DNA from: Novosphingobium aquimarinum
GTDB taxonomy: Bacteria; Pseudomonadota; Alphaproteobacteria; Sphingomonadales; Sphingomonadaceae
Length of the DNA: 64,000 nucleotides
Assembly: GCF_009746585.1 (NCBI RefSeq)
Contig: NZ_WRPO01000001.1
Span: forward strand, 310,001 to 374,000
Direction: 5' to 3'
Shown: positions 9,419-18,671 of the stretch, piece after piece
Position numbering within the stretch: the first letter of the stretch is position 1
Layout of the letters: every line of letters begins with the position of its first letter
The notes under the pieces: model-generated
Told to the model about the DNA's origin: nothing
Seen by the model: the letters and a program-made list of their open reading frames with translations, nothing else
The model's database searches: none
Program-made: the position numbers and the translations under genes

Positions 9419-9582
9419 CTCGCGCCGAACGCAAATGCCCGATCTGCCGCAAGCCGACCGTGGCCGAACACCGTCCGTTCTGCTCCACCCGCTGCCGCGA
9501 CCGCGATCTGCTCAAGTGGCTGGACGACGGCTATTCGCTGCCCGGCCCGTCCGCGCCCCGGGATATCGACGAAGAGGATTGA
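9415..9582 (+). CDS. yacG: YacG-type zinc protein (DNA gyrase inhibitor family)
   Basis: A 55-residue zinc-binding protein of the YacG family; the E. coli member binds GyrB and inhibits gyrase. The four ligands are visible in CPICRK (CxxC near residue 8) and FCSTRC (CxxxC near 24), followed by the family signature DRDLLKWLDDGYSLPG. The ATG overlaps the RNase stop as ATGA, the fourth member of the infA-maf-RNase-yacG unit. tRNA-Phe follows 85 bases later. Confidence 0.93.
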   Translation: MTRAERKCPICRKPTVAEHRPFCSTRCRDRDLLKWLDDGYSLPGPSAPRDIDEED

Positions 9583-9667
9583 TTGGGGGTTGCAATGCCT
9601 TGGTTGCTTCGCCATAGGCGCTGCTTCCAACGCTCGCCGGTCCCTTTGGGGCCGTCGCCGAAGCGAT

Positions 9668-9743
9668 GCCCGGGTAGCTCAGTTGGTAGAGCACATGACT
9701 GAAAATCATGGTGTCGGCGGTTCGATTCCGTCCCCGGGCACCA
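9668..9743 (+). tRNA. tRNA-Phe (GAA)
   Basis: A complete 76-base cloverleaf with encoded CCA. The acceptor GCCCGGG pairs with CCCGGGC; the D arm is GCTC...GAGC; anticodon stem CATGA/TCATG holds loop CTGAAAA with anticodon GAA; the T arm is GGCGG-TTCGATT-CCGTC. No integrase or att-like duplication is seen beside it. Confidence 0.97.
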
Positions 9744-9956
9744 CGGCGGCCCCCGCGTAGGTCCGCCAGACTGTTGCAATCCCGCAAAGGTCACGATCGT
9801 CCGCAAGTTCGAGAATGTTGCGAGCCTGGATGCACTCGTAAGTGCGCAGGCCGAACTTAGCCCCCTTCGAGAGCTATCCACCAAAGACCAAAGTGCGGGC
9901 GCAGCCGCACATCGCCCGACCTTACGAACCTGGAGCTAGGCAATCTCCAAGCTGGT

Positions 9957-11006
9957 TCATCCCGGCGGGTAATCGCCGTGGAAATCGTTGTGCCACAGGA
10001 AGTTGGTGTAGGTGATCGATACCGAGAAATCGAGCGCGCGAACTTGGTGCCACCACCCGATCGGGATGAACAGCGCGTCGCCCGGCTCCATGTCGAATGC
10101 GAGTGCGCCGATGTCGCGCGCCGCTTCGAAAGGTTCCTCGATCGCGGTTAGGTCTTTCACCATGCTGAAGACGTGGCGGTCGTTGTAGAGATTGGGCCAC
10201 TCGTCGGGCGAGACGAGGATCAGGCGCTTGCGGCCGACTACCTGCACCAGCAGATTGTTGGTGAGATCGTGGTGCAGCGGCGTGAAGGTGCCCGCGGGGC
10301 CGATCCACATCATGCCGTTGGGCTGCGCAACTTGGCGGGTGAGGATCTGGTCGAAAAAGCCCAGGTCCTCTTCCAGCGGCTTGAGCGCCGCGCCGTTGAG
10401 CTTGTTGTTGTAGGCAGTGATGTAAGCGTCGTTGCCCGCGTCATCGTGGGTGATGAGGTCAATGAAAGCGTCGAACGGCATCGTGCGCGCGTGCGCATCC
10501 TTGTTGCGCTCGTAGTTCTCACCTTTATCGCGCCCGCCTTGATACTGGATCGGGGTGCTGCCGATCTTGTCCCGCAGATACTGCGGCGTCCAGAGCTCGA
10601 GAGCCGGCCAGTCGGCCATCTCGCCACGGATCAGCGCAGGTCGATGCGCCGCATAATGATGATCGAGGAATTGCTGCCGGGTAATCGTCTGGTAGGCGGC
10701 AAGCCCGGACTGCTGGCGCGAGAGACGAGCGAGCTTGCGCCGCGTGCGCATCAGCCAGTCGCGCTTGGCCAGCGCAACTTCGTTCTGCTTGGCGAGCGCG
10801 CGCTGCACGGCCGGCAGAACCGGGCGTGGAACGGGCGGTGTTGCGGAGGCCGCCTCTCGCCCAGCCTGACCTCGCGACGCACTCCGGGATTGCGGCGCGA
10901 GAGACTGAGCTGCGCCTTCGCGCTGCCGGTCTAGCCCAAGGACGGGTGCGCCAAAGGGATTCGCGGTCAGGCGCATAGTACCCTTGTCCGAAGAATCGTC
11001 AACCAT
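9957..11006 (-). CDS. JmjC/cupin-like protein (putative Fe(II)/2-oxoglutarate hydroxylase)
   Basis: A 349-residue protein whose C-terminal 250 residues form a Cupin_8/JmjC (FIH-like) domain. The iron-binding triad is readable as HxD in PLHHDLTNN and the distal His in GWWHQV, with MMWIGPAGTFT, RKRLILVSPDEWPNLY and MEPGDALFIPIGW in the usual order. Family members hydroxylate protein or small-molecule substrates, but the substrate here is unknown. The N-terminal 100 residues are low-complexity and Arg/Pro/Ala-rich. The ATG at 11006 has AGGA 6 bases upstream; an ATG 21 codons earlier would be unsupported and run into hairpin repeats. Confidence 0.8.
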   Translation of the reverse strand: MVDDSSDKGTMRLTANPFGAPVLGLDRQREGAAQSLAPQSRSASRGQAGREAASATPPVPRPVLPAVQRALAKQNEVALAKRDWLMRTRRKLARLSRQQSGLAAYQTITRQQFLDHHYAAHRPALIRGEMADWPALELWTPQYLRDKIGSTPIQYQGGRDKGENYERNKDAHARTMPFDAFIDLITHDDAGNDAYITAYNNKLNGAALKPLEEDLGFFDQILTRQVAQPNGMMWIGPAGTFTPLHHDLTNNLLVQVVGRKRLILVSPDEWPNLYNDRHVFSMVKDLTAIEEPFEAARDIGALAFDMEPGDALFIPIGWWHQVRALDFSVSITYTNFLWHNDFHGDYPPG

Positions 11007-11021
11007 CAGCGTTCCTGCATC

Positions 11022-11066
11022 GTGCCGGCCGGTCGGCACCGGGCCGGTTTCCGGCCCGGCATGACA
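11022..11066. repeat. two adjacent hairpins (REP-like) between amidohydrolase and cupin genes
   Basis: GTGCCG (11022-11027) pairs with CGGCAC (11034-11039). Immediately after, GGGCCGG (11041-11047) pairs with CCGGCCC (11051-11057), followed by CATGAC. On the minus strand this reads GTCAT, hairpin, hairpin, resembling half of the REPIN-like elements at 45871 and 61401. It lies between the stop of the amidohydrolase and the start of the cupin gene and may also limit read-through. Confidence 0.55.
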
Positions 11067-11088
11067 CAAGCCGGACCGGCTCGCCAGA

Positions 11089-13113
11089 TCATTCCGGCGC
11101 GTTCACCTTCGGAGCCGGGGCGAACGGCTTGATCCCGATCTGGCTGTAGATCTCGGTGGGAAAATAGACGTCGCCGCCCCTCACCACCATGGCGATCGTC
11201 TTGATCGCCTTGAGGTCCTTCACCGGATCTCCGGGCACCAGGAAGAAATCGGCATATTTGCCCTTCTCGATCGATCCGAGCGTCTGATCCTGGCCAAGGT
11301 AGCGCGCCATCCCCAGCGTATCGAGCGCGAGAACTTCGGCCGGCGTCATCCCGATTTGGGTGAAGATTTCCAGCTCGCGATGCAGCGCGAAGGCGCCGCC
11401 GAGATCGGTGCCGGGGATCAGCAGGATGCCGCGCTTGTGCATGTCGCGCAGGGTATCGAGGATCTTTGCGTAAGCCGCGACATAGCCCGCGCGCTCGGCA
11501 GCGGTCTCGGTGCCGAACAATGCCTGTTTCATGTCGCGCTGCTCGGAGATCGGCATATGCTCGATATAGTCGAGCGCGCCGGGCCAGGGCTTCCCGTCGA
11601 CCGCGGTGAGGCCGAGTTCGTGGATCGCGATGGTCGGCTCGTGCGCGGTGCCGTTGGCCACCATCATGTCGAGCGTGTGTCGCACTTTCTGCGATTGCAG
11701 ATCGAGTTGGGGGAAGCGTCGCATCGCGGTGAAGCGGAACAGCGTGCGCGTGTCCTCGCCCTTGTTCAGCACCCACCCGAGCATCAGCTGATTGACGTGG
11801 GTGATTTCGTCGAAGCCCGCTTCGATCATTTCGTCCGCGCTGGAAAAGGCGGGCACGTGCCCGGCGACGCGCATGCCGAGGCGATGCGCCTCATCGACCA
11901 CGGCCGGCGCCCATTTCGGATCCATCGAATTGTACAGCTTGGCTTGCCAGAAGCCGCGTGCGGCATACCAGCGCACGTGATCGATCGCTTCCTGCTCGCT
12001 GCGCGCGCGGCGGCCGTGGGCGGCGCTGAATTCGCTCTGCCCTTCGATGAAGCCGCTGCGGGTAACGCGCGGCCCGACGAGTTCGCCCGCCTCGATCCGC
12101 TCGATGAGATTGGCGAGGACTTCGTTGTCGTTGCCCATGTCGCGCATCGAGGTCACGCCCGCCAGGACGTTGAGCATCGCCCCCTGCGGTGAAAGGTGCG
12201 CGTGCATCTCGTAAAGGCCGGGGATCAGCGATCCGCCCGCGCCGTCGATCACCGTCTCGCCTTCGGTCGCCGGTGACCCGGCGGGGACGACTTCGCTGAT
12301 CCGCTCGCCGGCAAAGACCACGTCCATCGGGTCCGACATCGCCAGCTTCGCGGGATCGAAGACGCGCACGTTGCGGATGCGCACGGGACCCGCATAGCGG
12401 TGCACGCCGTCGGTCTTGAGCCGCGCGAGGTGCTCTGCCTCCAGCTTTTCGGCGAGCGCGCGCAGTTCGGGATCGGCTTGCTCATAGCCTGCGCGCACCA
12501 CGTCGAACGAGGCATCGGGCTGGGCGAAGAAGTTGCCGTCGGCATCGAGCGTGACGTAGTTCGGTGAGAGCGAGAGACCCGAAAGTTCGTAAGTGACGAC
12601 TTCCTTCGGACCGCCCTTCCCGTCGACCGTCCGGCGATCGCGCTCGGTCAGAGTCGCGGTTCCGCCCGGAGCGACTTCGAACGAATGGTCGGCATCCGCC
12701 AGCAAGGCCTTGGCGAGCATCGCGATCGCGATCGGCGAGCCGTTCTGGCTGACGTAGTACATCGGCGCATCTTTGCCCGCGATCTTCCCGGGACCTGACA
12801 GGTCCTGCCATTCCACGCCCTTGGCCGTGCGACGGAAGGATTCCTTCACCGGGTTGCCGAACGTGGTCTTGCCGCTGATCGCCCAATCGGTCGGCACGCC
12901 ATCGCTATCGAGCTTGAGGGTTTCGGCGATCGTCGGACCGCGCCCATTCTGCTTGTAGTCGTAAACGACAGTGGCTTTGTTGCCCTCTGTGGTGACGGTA
13001 TAGCGGCCCACGTCGCGCTCACCAAAGACGACTCGATATTCGGTGGTTTCGGCAAAAGCCGGCGCGGAAAGAAGGGCCAGCATGGTGCCTGCAGCAAGAA
13101 TGGCTTTGCGCAT
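11089..13113 (-). CDS. secreted amidohydrolase family protein
   Basis: A 674-residue amidohydrolase-superfamily metalloenzyme with a Sec signal peptide (MRKAILAAGTMLALLSAPAFA), hence periplasmic or secreted. Residues 22-245 form a beta-rich N-terminal region that is not part of the hydrolase. From about 250, IRNVRVFDPAKL and GGSLIPGLYEMHAHLSP open the TIM-barrel domain with the metal HxH of MHAH. Later ligands include the His of GHVPAF (about 413), H of EITHVNQ (about 433), H of AIHELGL (about 493) and D of IPGTDLGGAF (about 565). The C terminus GSIEKGKYADFFLVPGDP is typical of imidazolonepropionase-like and peptidase-like amidohydrolases. The substrate is unknown. Confidence 0.85.
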   Translation of the reverse strand: MRKAILAAGTMLALLSAPAFAETTEYRVVFGERDVGRYTVTTEGNKATVVYDYKQNGRGPTIAETLKLDSDGVPTDWAISGKTTFGNPVKESFRRTAKGVEWQDLSGPGKIAGKDAPMYYVSQNGSPIAIAMLAKALLADADHSFEVAPGGTATLTERDRRTVDGKGGPKEVVTYELSGLSLSPNYVTLDADGNFFAQPDASFDVVRAGYEQADPELRALAEKLEAEHLARLKTDGVHRYAGPVRIRNVRVFDPAKLAMSDPMDVVFAGERISEVVPAGSPATEGETVIDGAGGSLIPGLYEMHAHLSPQGAMLNVLAGVTSMRDMGNDNEVLANLIERIEAGELVGPRVTRSGFIEGQSEFSAAHGRRARSEQEAIDHVRWYAARGFWQAKLYNSMDPKWAPAVVDEAHRLGMRVAGHVPAFSSADEMIEAGFDEITHVNQLMLGWVLNKGEDTRTLFRFTAMRRFPQLDLQSQKVRHTLDMMVANGTAHEPTIAIHELGLTAVDGKPWPGALDYIEHMPISEQRDMKQALFGTETAAERAGYVAAYAKILDTLRDMHKRGILLIPGTDLGGAFALHRELEIFTQIGMTPAEVLALDTLGMARYLGQDQTLGSIEKGKYADFFLVPGDPVKDLKAIKTIAMVVRGGDVYFPTEIYSQIGIKPFAPAPKVNAPE

Positions 13114-13370
13114 GGATCAGAAACTCCTCGGTTCGGCCCACTCTAGCGTTGCGCAAGAATATTGCGAGGGGTCGCCGACGTTTGGGGAAAATCTTGAGTA
13201 GGGCGTATAAGGACGTGCGCAATCGCGTCGATCTGCGCTCGCCAAGGTCAAAGGATTGGCGAGCGCGGTTGAGAAGTCACGCCCGCGATGTGGCATCGCG
13301 CACAGCGTCGATGGCGGTCGGTTGCTAGGACGGCCAAGTAAGGCAAGGCCAGGAATGGGAGGGTAGCGCC

Positions 13371-14123
13371 ATGAACGCGCAGATTTCATCTTCGAGCAAG
13401 ACGGGGAAAGTTTTACGACGCGCGGCATGGGTTTGCGCGGCCGCCGCGTCGCTGGGCATGGCCGCAAGTGCGTCGGCGGCGATCGTCGTCGCTTCGAGCG
13501 GGCCCTCTGCGGGCAAGGTCTATCCCGTAGGCAAGAAAGTCGACGAGAATGATCGTATCACGCTGCAAGCCGGCGATTCGGTGACGGTGCTCGAAACGCG
13601 CGGCACGCGCGAGTTCAAAGGGCCGGGTCGGTTCCGCGTCGCTCTCCCCGGAGACGCGCCGCGCAACACCGCGTTCAGCGTTTTCTCGCGTAGCCGGGTG
13701 CTCGCCAGTCGCTCGACGCTGGGCGGGACGCGCACCGGGCAAAGCTCCGATCTCAGCCCCAATCTGTGGTATGTCGATCTCGATCGTCCGGGGACCTATT
13801 GCCTGGCAGACCCATCGGAAATCACCTTCTGGCGGTCCCAGCAGAATGAGGCAGCCCGCTATACCCTCGCGGGTCCGGCCACGGCGCAGAATCTGTCCTT
13901 TGCCAAGGGCTCCAGCATGATCGCGACCGATACCCCGGTCGCGGCGGGCGAGACCTATACGGTTTACCGCGAAGGTAACGATGCGCCGGTCGGCACGACC
14001 GATTTCGTCATGCTGGACACGGTGCCCGCCGATCCGGAAGCGCTTGCGGAAACGCTGATCACCCATGGCTGCACCGCACAGCTTACTGCGATGTCGACGG
14101 CTCTGGCGATGAAGTCCTTCTGA
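13371..14123 (+). CDS. secreted FecR-like hypothetical protein
   Basis: A 250-residue protein with a long N-region and signal peptide ending near AASASA (about residue 35), so exported. The mature start AIVVASSGPSAGKVYPVGKK, followed by ITLQAGDSVTVLETRGTREFKGPGRF, resembles the beta-sandwich of FecR-like domains (an 'applied value' strand, then a GDSVTV strand). No transmembrane helix or sigma-factor partner is visible, so a regulatory FecR role is not supported. Two Cys (in GTYCLADP and THGCTAQL) could form a disulphide. GGAGG lies about 8 bases before the ATG. It is flanked by the divergent amidohydrolase and the convergent tam operon. Function unknown. Confidence 0.7.
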   Translation: MNAQISSSSKTGKVLRRAAWVCAAAASLGMAASASAAIVVASSGPSAGKVYPVGKKVDENDRITLQAGDSVTVLETRGTREFKGPGRFRVALPGDAPRNTAFSVFSRSRVLASRSTLGGTRTGQSSDLSPNLWYVDLDRPGTYCLADPSEITFWRSQQNEAARYTLAGPATAQNLSFAKGSSMIATDTPVAAGETYTVYREGNDAPVGTTDFVMLDTVPADPEALAETLITHGCTAQLTAMSTALAMKSF

Positions 14124-14184
14124 GCGGCCGCTACAAACGCCGCGCAACCGCAGCCCACCGCTTCGGCGCTACTGACGCAAGCCC

Positions 14185-14415
14185 CTAGGCGCCAATGATC
14201 GCCGGCATGCTGGCCATGGCGTCGGGTGCCGCCTCACTCGCCTGAGCCGCCGCTTCGGCCGCGCTCTTCGCTTTCGCGTCGAGCTCGGCCTGGATCTCGT
14301 CGGACGTCTTCTTGGTCTGCTCGCGCGCGGCCTCGAAGCGCTCGTCGAACGTGGCCTCGCGCTTGCAGCCGGCGAGCGCCACGACGAGCGTAAGCAGTGC
14401 CAGCGTCGATCGCAT
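14185..14415 (-). CDS. small lipoprotein coupled to tamB
   Basis: A 76-residue predicted lipoprotein with the signal MRSTLALLTLVVALAGC (lipobox LAGC, lipidation at Cys17). The rest, CKREATFDERFEAAREQTKK and on, is charged then Ala-rich and probably a single long helix of about 45 residues with a short MASMPAIIGA tail. Its ATG overlaps the tamB TGA as TGATG, the same junction used between tamA and tamB, so it is the third cistron of a tamA-tamB-lipoprotein unit. I recognise no family. A role as a Tam accessory or a periplasm-spanning spacer is inference from position only. Confidence 0.75.
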   Translation of the reverse strand: MRSTLALLTLVVALAGCKREATFDERFEAAREQTKKTSDEIQAELDAKAKSAAEAAAQASEAAPDAMASMPAIIGA

Positions 14416-17400
14416 CAGTAGTTCTTCCGCACGCGGACGTTGACGCTGTTGACCCCCGAGCCGCCGGCCTGGCTCAGCACCGAGAGCCACTTGGTGATCG
14501 CGACTTCCAGCTGCGTGGCAGTGAAGCCCCGCGTGTCGGTGATCAGCTCGACGTAAATGTCGTCGGTGATGTACTGACCCGCCGCCAGCGCGGTGCCGCG
14601 ACCGGTTTGTTCGTCCGGTCCCAGAATGCGCAGGCGATCGATCCCCGCAGCGGAGCGCAGCTTACCGAGCGGATTGAGACCGCCACCCGAACCGCGCAGC
14701 GAGTTCAGCGAGCTTGCGAGCTGGACGGCCTGGATCGCCGAAAGGTTGGCGATCGAGCTGCCGAACAGAATGCGCGCCAGGATTTCGTCCTGCGGCAGAC
14801 CCGGGACCGATGCGAAGGTGATCTGCGGATCGCTCGCGCGGCCCGACACGTTCACGTTGACGGTGACGTCCTCGATATCTTCGGTCGCGACGATGCGCAC
14901 CGTGGGATCGATCGTCTGGCCGCCGGTGAACTGGACGACGCCTTCCTGCAGCTCGAAGGACTTGCCGGCAAAGCCGAGCGTGCCGCGGATCAGTTCGACT
15001 TGCCCTGCCAGCGTCGGCGCATCGCTGGTCCCGGCAACGGTGAAGTTCGCGCTCCATTCGGATTCGAGGCCCATGCCCGAAACGTAGAGTTTCTCAGGTG
15101 CCCGCAAATCGATATCGAGCCGCAGCTTGGCAAAAGTGCCGGTCATCGATTCCGCGGGTTCCTCGCCCGTGATCCGCTGACGACCGCGTGGAGGCTTGAA
15201 GCGCACCCCGGTCAGCCGCGGAACTTGCGCGGCCCCTTCGCGAACGATCGTATAGCGGGTCTCGGGCAAGCGAAGCTGGCCGGAGAGAAGCGCAAGCTGT
15301 CCCGCACTCTTCGACAGACGCAGCTGGCCCGACGCCGTCGCCGAGATCATTTCACTGCGTGCGAGCCGCGCATCGTCGAGAGTGACCGCGATGTCCATCG
15401 GATAGCCCGCATCGGACGCCAGACTGACGTAGCCGCTCGCCTCGACCGTACCATCGCCCGCCGAGGCATTGAGCCGTTCGAGCTGCAGCCGGTTGCCATC
15501 GAACCGCGCCACGACATCCATGTTCGACAAGCGCGTGCCGTATGTCAGGTTCTCGTAAGTGAGGCCTTTGCCACGCACCACGCCCTGCAGGCATGGATCG
15601 GCGACCCGGCACGAGAAATCGACTGCCACGCCGATCGGGCCCGACAAGCGTTGGTCCTGCTGTCCGGCAAAGGAGAACAGCGTATCGGCCGGACCGTTGT
15701 AGCGCATGCCGCCGCTCAGCGGCGCGCTCATCAGACGCGTGTTCCACGAGCCTTGACCCGGCGGAAGCGGCTTCAGCGATGCAACCATGCGTCCGATCAC
15801 GGTGCCGCGACGGCGCATCACAGCCCGCGCCTCGCCGCCTTCGGGCAGCAACTTGCCGACGAAGTTGACGTCGATCGGCTGGCTCACCGAAGCCGCGGTG
15901 GTGCGCGTGAAGTTGTCGAGGTGGAGACGGGCATCGGCACGCGGGAAAGCGGCGGAATTCGCCTGCTCGAAATCGAGGCTGCCGCTGGCGGTGCCACCGA
16001 TGCCGAGACCGGGCGAGAACGCGTTGACCAGCGCCATGTCGACGTTCTCGAGCCTGCTCTGAAGCTTCATGCCGTCGCCGTAGGTACCGGCCAGCTTCAC
16101 CGTACCGCCGCCCAGGCCGATCGCGGTCGGAAGCAGCTCGTACGTGCCGTTCTTTGGGATAATGCGAGCCGGGGTCTTCGTGTTCAGATCGATGCCGCGC
16201 ACTTTGCCGTCCAATGCGACGCGCCAGAGTTCGGGCTTCAGATCGGCATTGGCGGCGACGCGGAACGGCACCCCGCTGTTGCCTTCGAGCAGCGCCTTGG
16301 CATGGCCGCGACCATCCCGATAATCGACCAGCACGCGCGCGGCGGTGATGCTGAGCGCGCCATAGCTGGTCTGGGCAATCTGTGCATCGGCGACGATCGC
16401 GGGCTGGTCGTAAAGCACCGCGCGGCCATCGATGATGGCAGAGCCGATCGCGAGATTGGCCGGACCGGCAAACACCGTGTTGTTTGCGCGCAGATTGAAG
16501 TCGACCGCCTGATAGCGCCCTTCCGCACCGAGCTTGACCAGACCGCCCAGGCCATTGCCGTTGGCGGTCAGCTCGCCCGTGAACGGCCCTGCCCGGCTTT
16601 GCACGATGCGCCCGGCGAAATCGACACCGGACAGATTGGCGCTGTTGATCTGAACCGCGAGCGCGTTGCCGGTTTCCAGCACGACGTCGGCCTTGAGCGG
16701 GCCGTAATCGGTATCGCCGGTCAGAGCCAATTGATAGCCACCGCGCACGCCGTCGATCCGCGCATCGAGATTGGCGAGACCGATGCCGAGGTTGGGCTTC
16801 TCGGCGGTGATATGCGCGTTGGGATCCGCGATCGTTCCCGCGACGCGCACGCCGATCTTCCCGTAGCGATCAGAGATGCCGTCAGCGGTCAGCGTGATAC
16901 GGCCGTCGGGCGAGTAGCTGCCGGATCCGCCGACAATGCGCAGATCGGGCGCTTCGAGCCGCAAGCGATTGAACCGAGCGACACCGTCGTCGCCGTAGCG
17001 AACATCGCTCGACGCCACAAAGTTGCCGCCGAGGTAGCTTTTCATGCTCTCGTTAAGCAGTTGCGTCGACCGGGCGCGCACGCTGCCGACCAGTGCGAAG
17101 CCCTGACCCTCGGTCTTGAGGTCGATGTCCGTCTCGATATTGAAAACGCCGACGCTTTCGACCCGGTAGTTGTCGATCCTGCCGTCGATCGCGCCGGTAT
17201 AAAGGCCCGTGCTCATGTCGGCGAGCAGGATCACGTTGGCATCGATGCGATCCGAACGCACCCGCATGTTGTCGGACAGAATGCGCGGACCCGAAATCGC
17301 GACATCGCCATCGAGCCGCACGTTGGTGAGCGAGCCGCCGGCCACCGTGTCGAGGCCGGTGATCCGCCCTGCGCGTGCCTCGACCGGGATGAGGATGCGG

Positions 17401-18671
17401 TCCGAATTGACGGTCGCATCCCCCGTCGCCGAGAAGTTCTCGAGCCCCATGTCGTTCATCACGATGCGGTTCGCGTTGATCGCGTACTGCACACGAGGCG
17501 TCGCGAATGCACCGTTCAGCGTCAGCATCGCCCGCAGTCCGGAGCCCGAAAGGTTCTCTGCCAGCGCGGAAGGCTTGAGCAGAACGAAGGCGAGCTTGAA
17601 GTCATCGAACGTGTTGTCCGACAGATCGATCGTTCCGTTGGGCGACGCGGTAAAGGCATCGGAGAACACGCGGCCGGACAGGGTCGCGCTGCGCTCGCCC
17701 ATGGCCGTCACCAGATCGAGCGTGGTGACCGGACCAAGCAGCTGCGCGGTCGGGCCATCGAGAAGCCGCGCGATCTGCGTCGGCCCCTTGATGCCGAACG
17801 TGCCGTCGCGCGCGGTCAGCGCGAGCCGGGCAAATTCGCTGCCCGCGAGATTGGCGTCGAACCGCCCGTTCCAGGCGTTCCAGTCGCCCTTGCCCACCGC
17901 CTTGACTTGCAAGGGCTGCGTCAGGCCGGCGAGCGCCGCGATCATGCCATCCGCGGGCGCTTTGAGATCGAGATCGATCGCTAGGCGGTTCTTGGCAGGC
18001 ACTGCGTCGAGCAGGAGTTTGAAACGATCGCCGCCCTTGGCGCCTTGCGCCGCTACGGTGCCGCCATTGGCATTGATCTGCGCGCGGCCGTCGGAAATGT
18101 GCACTTCGGCATCGATCTTGGCGATGCGCAGTTCGCCCGAGACCGGTGGTTCGGCGATGAAGCGTTCGATCTGGAAGCGATTGACGTCGATATCGAGGTC
18201 GGGAAGCAGCGGCGCGTCGCTCGGCGGCGTCTCCTTGAATTCGGGAACGCGGCGCAGGATCATCCGCTCGGCCGTGGCGGAGCGGACGTCGACGTGGTTC
18301 GAAAGGTACGCGAACGGTCGCCAGTCGATATGGATTTCGGGCGAGAACAGGAATTCGCCCTTGGGATCGCGCACCGAAAGATCGTGCAGCGTCATTTCGC
18401 CGTAAAGCGATCCTTCGATCCGGCCGACGCGGATCTTCATGCCGTTCTCGAACTCGAGCGCTTCGATCTGCTTGGCGACGAAGCGCTTGCCGGGTCCGGT
18501 ATTGATCCCGAAGATGACCAGGGCGATGAGCGCAACGAGGCCGAGCACGATCGCGGCGACCGTCTTGGCTGCGCGAATGCCCCAGCGCCGCCGGCGCGAG
18601 GGCGAGCCGCTCGTCTCGACCTGCTCTTCGGTGGTCACGGTCTCTTCGGGCGGGGTTTCGGGATCGGCCAT
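14415..18671 (-). CDS. tamB: translocation and assembly module subunit TamB
   Basis: A 1418-residue TamB/AsmA-like protein. It is anchored in the inner membrane by one helix (about residues 34-54, VAAIVLGLVALIALVIFGIN) and spans the periplasm as a beta-taco that works with TamA in outer-membrane protein insertion or phospholipid transfer. Most of the chain is repeating strand pattern (I/V-D-G-R-I, D-L-x-L-K). The C-terminal DUF490 domain is clear: GTLGFAGKSFELQEGVVQFT, VRIVATEDIEDVTVNVNVSG, LARILFGSSIANLSAIQAVQ and the end GVNSVNVRVRKNY. Its ATG overlaps the tamA stop (TGATG) and its stop overlaps the lipoprotein start. Length is in the normal range. Confidence 0.93.
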   Translation of the reverse strand: MADPETPPEETVTTEEQVETSGSPSRRRRWGIRAAKTVAAIVLGLVALIALVIFGINTGPGKRFVAKQIEALEFENGMKIRVGRIEGSLYGEMTLHDLSVRDPKGEFLFSPEIHIDWRPFAYLSNHVDVRSATAERMILRRVPEFKETPPSDAPLLPDLDIDVNRFQIERFIAEPPVSGELRIAKIDAEVHISDGRAQINANGGTVAAQGAKGGDRFKLLLDAVPAKNRLAIDLDLKAPADGMIAALAGLTQPLQVKAVGKGDWNAWNGRFDANLAGSEFARLALTARDGTFGIKGPTQIARLLDGPTAQLLGPVTTLDLVTAMGERSATLSGRVFSDAFTASPNGTIDLSDNTFDDFKLAFVLLKPSALAENLSGSGLRAMLTLNGAFATPRVQYAINANRIVMNDMGLENFSATGDATVNSDRILIPVEARAGRITGLDTVAGGSLTNVRLDGDVAISGPRILSDNMRVRSDRIDANVILLADMSTGLYTGAIDGRIDNYRVESVGVFNIETDIDLKTEGQGFALVGSVRARSTQLLNESMKSYLGGNFVASSDVRYGDDGVARFNRLRLEAPDLRIVGGSGSYSPDGRITLTADGISDRYGKIGVRVAGTIADPNAHITAEKPNLGIGLANLDARIDGVRGGYQLALTGDTDYGPLKADVVLETGNALAVQINSANLSGVDFAGRIVQSRAGPFTGELTANGNGLGGLVKLGAEGRYQAVDFNLRANNTVFAGPANLAIGSAIIDGRAVLYDQPAIVADAQIAQTSYGALSITAARVLVDYRDGRGHAKALLEGNSGVPFRVAANADLKPELWRVALDGKVRGIDLNTKTPARIIPKNGTYELLPTAIGLGGGTVKLAGTYGDGMKLQSRLENVDMALVNAFSPGLGIGGTASGSLDFEQANSAAFPRADARLHLDNFTRTTAASVSQPIDVNFVGKLLPEGGEARAVMRRRGTVIGRMVASLKPLPPGQGSWNTRLMSAPLSGGMRYNGPADTLFSFAGQQDQRLSGPIGVAVDFSCRVADPCLQGVVRGKGLTYENLTYGTRLSNMDVVARFDGNRLQLERLNASAGDGTVEASGYVSLASDAGYPMDIAVTLDDARLARSEMISATASGQLRLSKSAGQLALLSGQLRLPETRYTIVREGAAQVPRLTGVRFKPPRGRQRITGEEPAESMTGTFAKLRLDIDLRAPEKLYVSGMGLESEWSANFTVAGTSDAPTLAGQVELIRGTLGFAGKSFELQEGVVQFTGGQTIDPTVRIVATEDIEDVTVNVNVSGRASDPQITFASVPGLPQDEILARILFGSSIANLSAIQAVQLASSLNSLRGSGGGLNPLGKLRSAAGIDRLRILGPDEQTGRGTALAAGQYITDDIYVELITDTRGFTATQLEVAITKWLSVLSQAGGSGVNSVNVRVRKNY

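Noticed and set aside
9531..9884. Minus-strand reading frame across tRNA-Phe with a TESNRRHHDFQSCALPTE-like stretch
   Set aside because: It is the antisense of the tRNA and its flanks; translated tRNA-Phe antisense frames of this kind are a well-known spurious annotation.
9744..9956. Possible genomic-island attachment site next to tRNA-Phe
   Set aside because: No tRNA 3'-end duplication and no integrase are seen on either side; the neighbours are ordinary chromosomal genes.
14397..17984. Very long open frame opposite tamB, and similar long frames opposite uvrC (2529-4610), tamA (19046-20926), carB (30623-32794), carA (32999-35239) and rpoD (37431-39386)
   Set aside because: These mirror real, well-recognised genes on the other strand; high GC suppresses stop codons and the translations have no family motifs.
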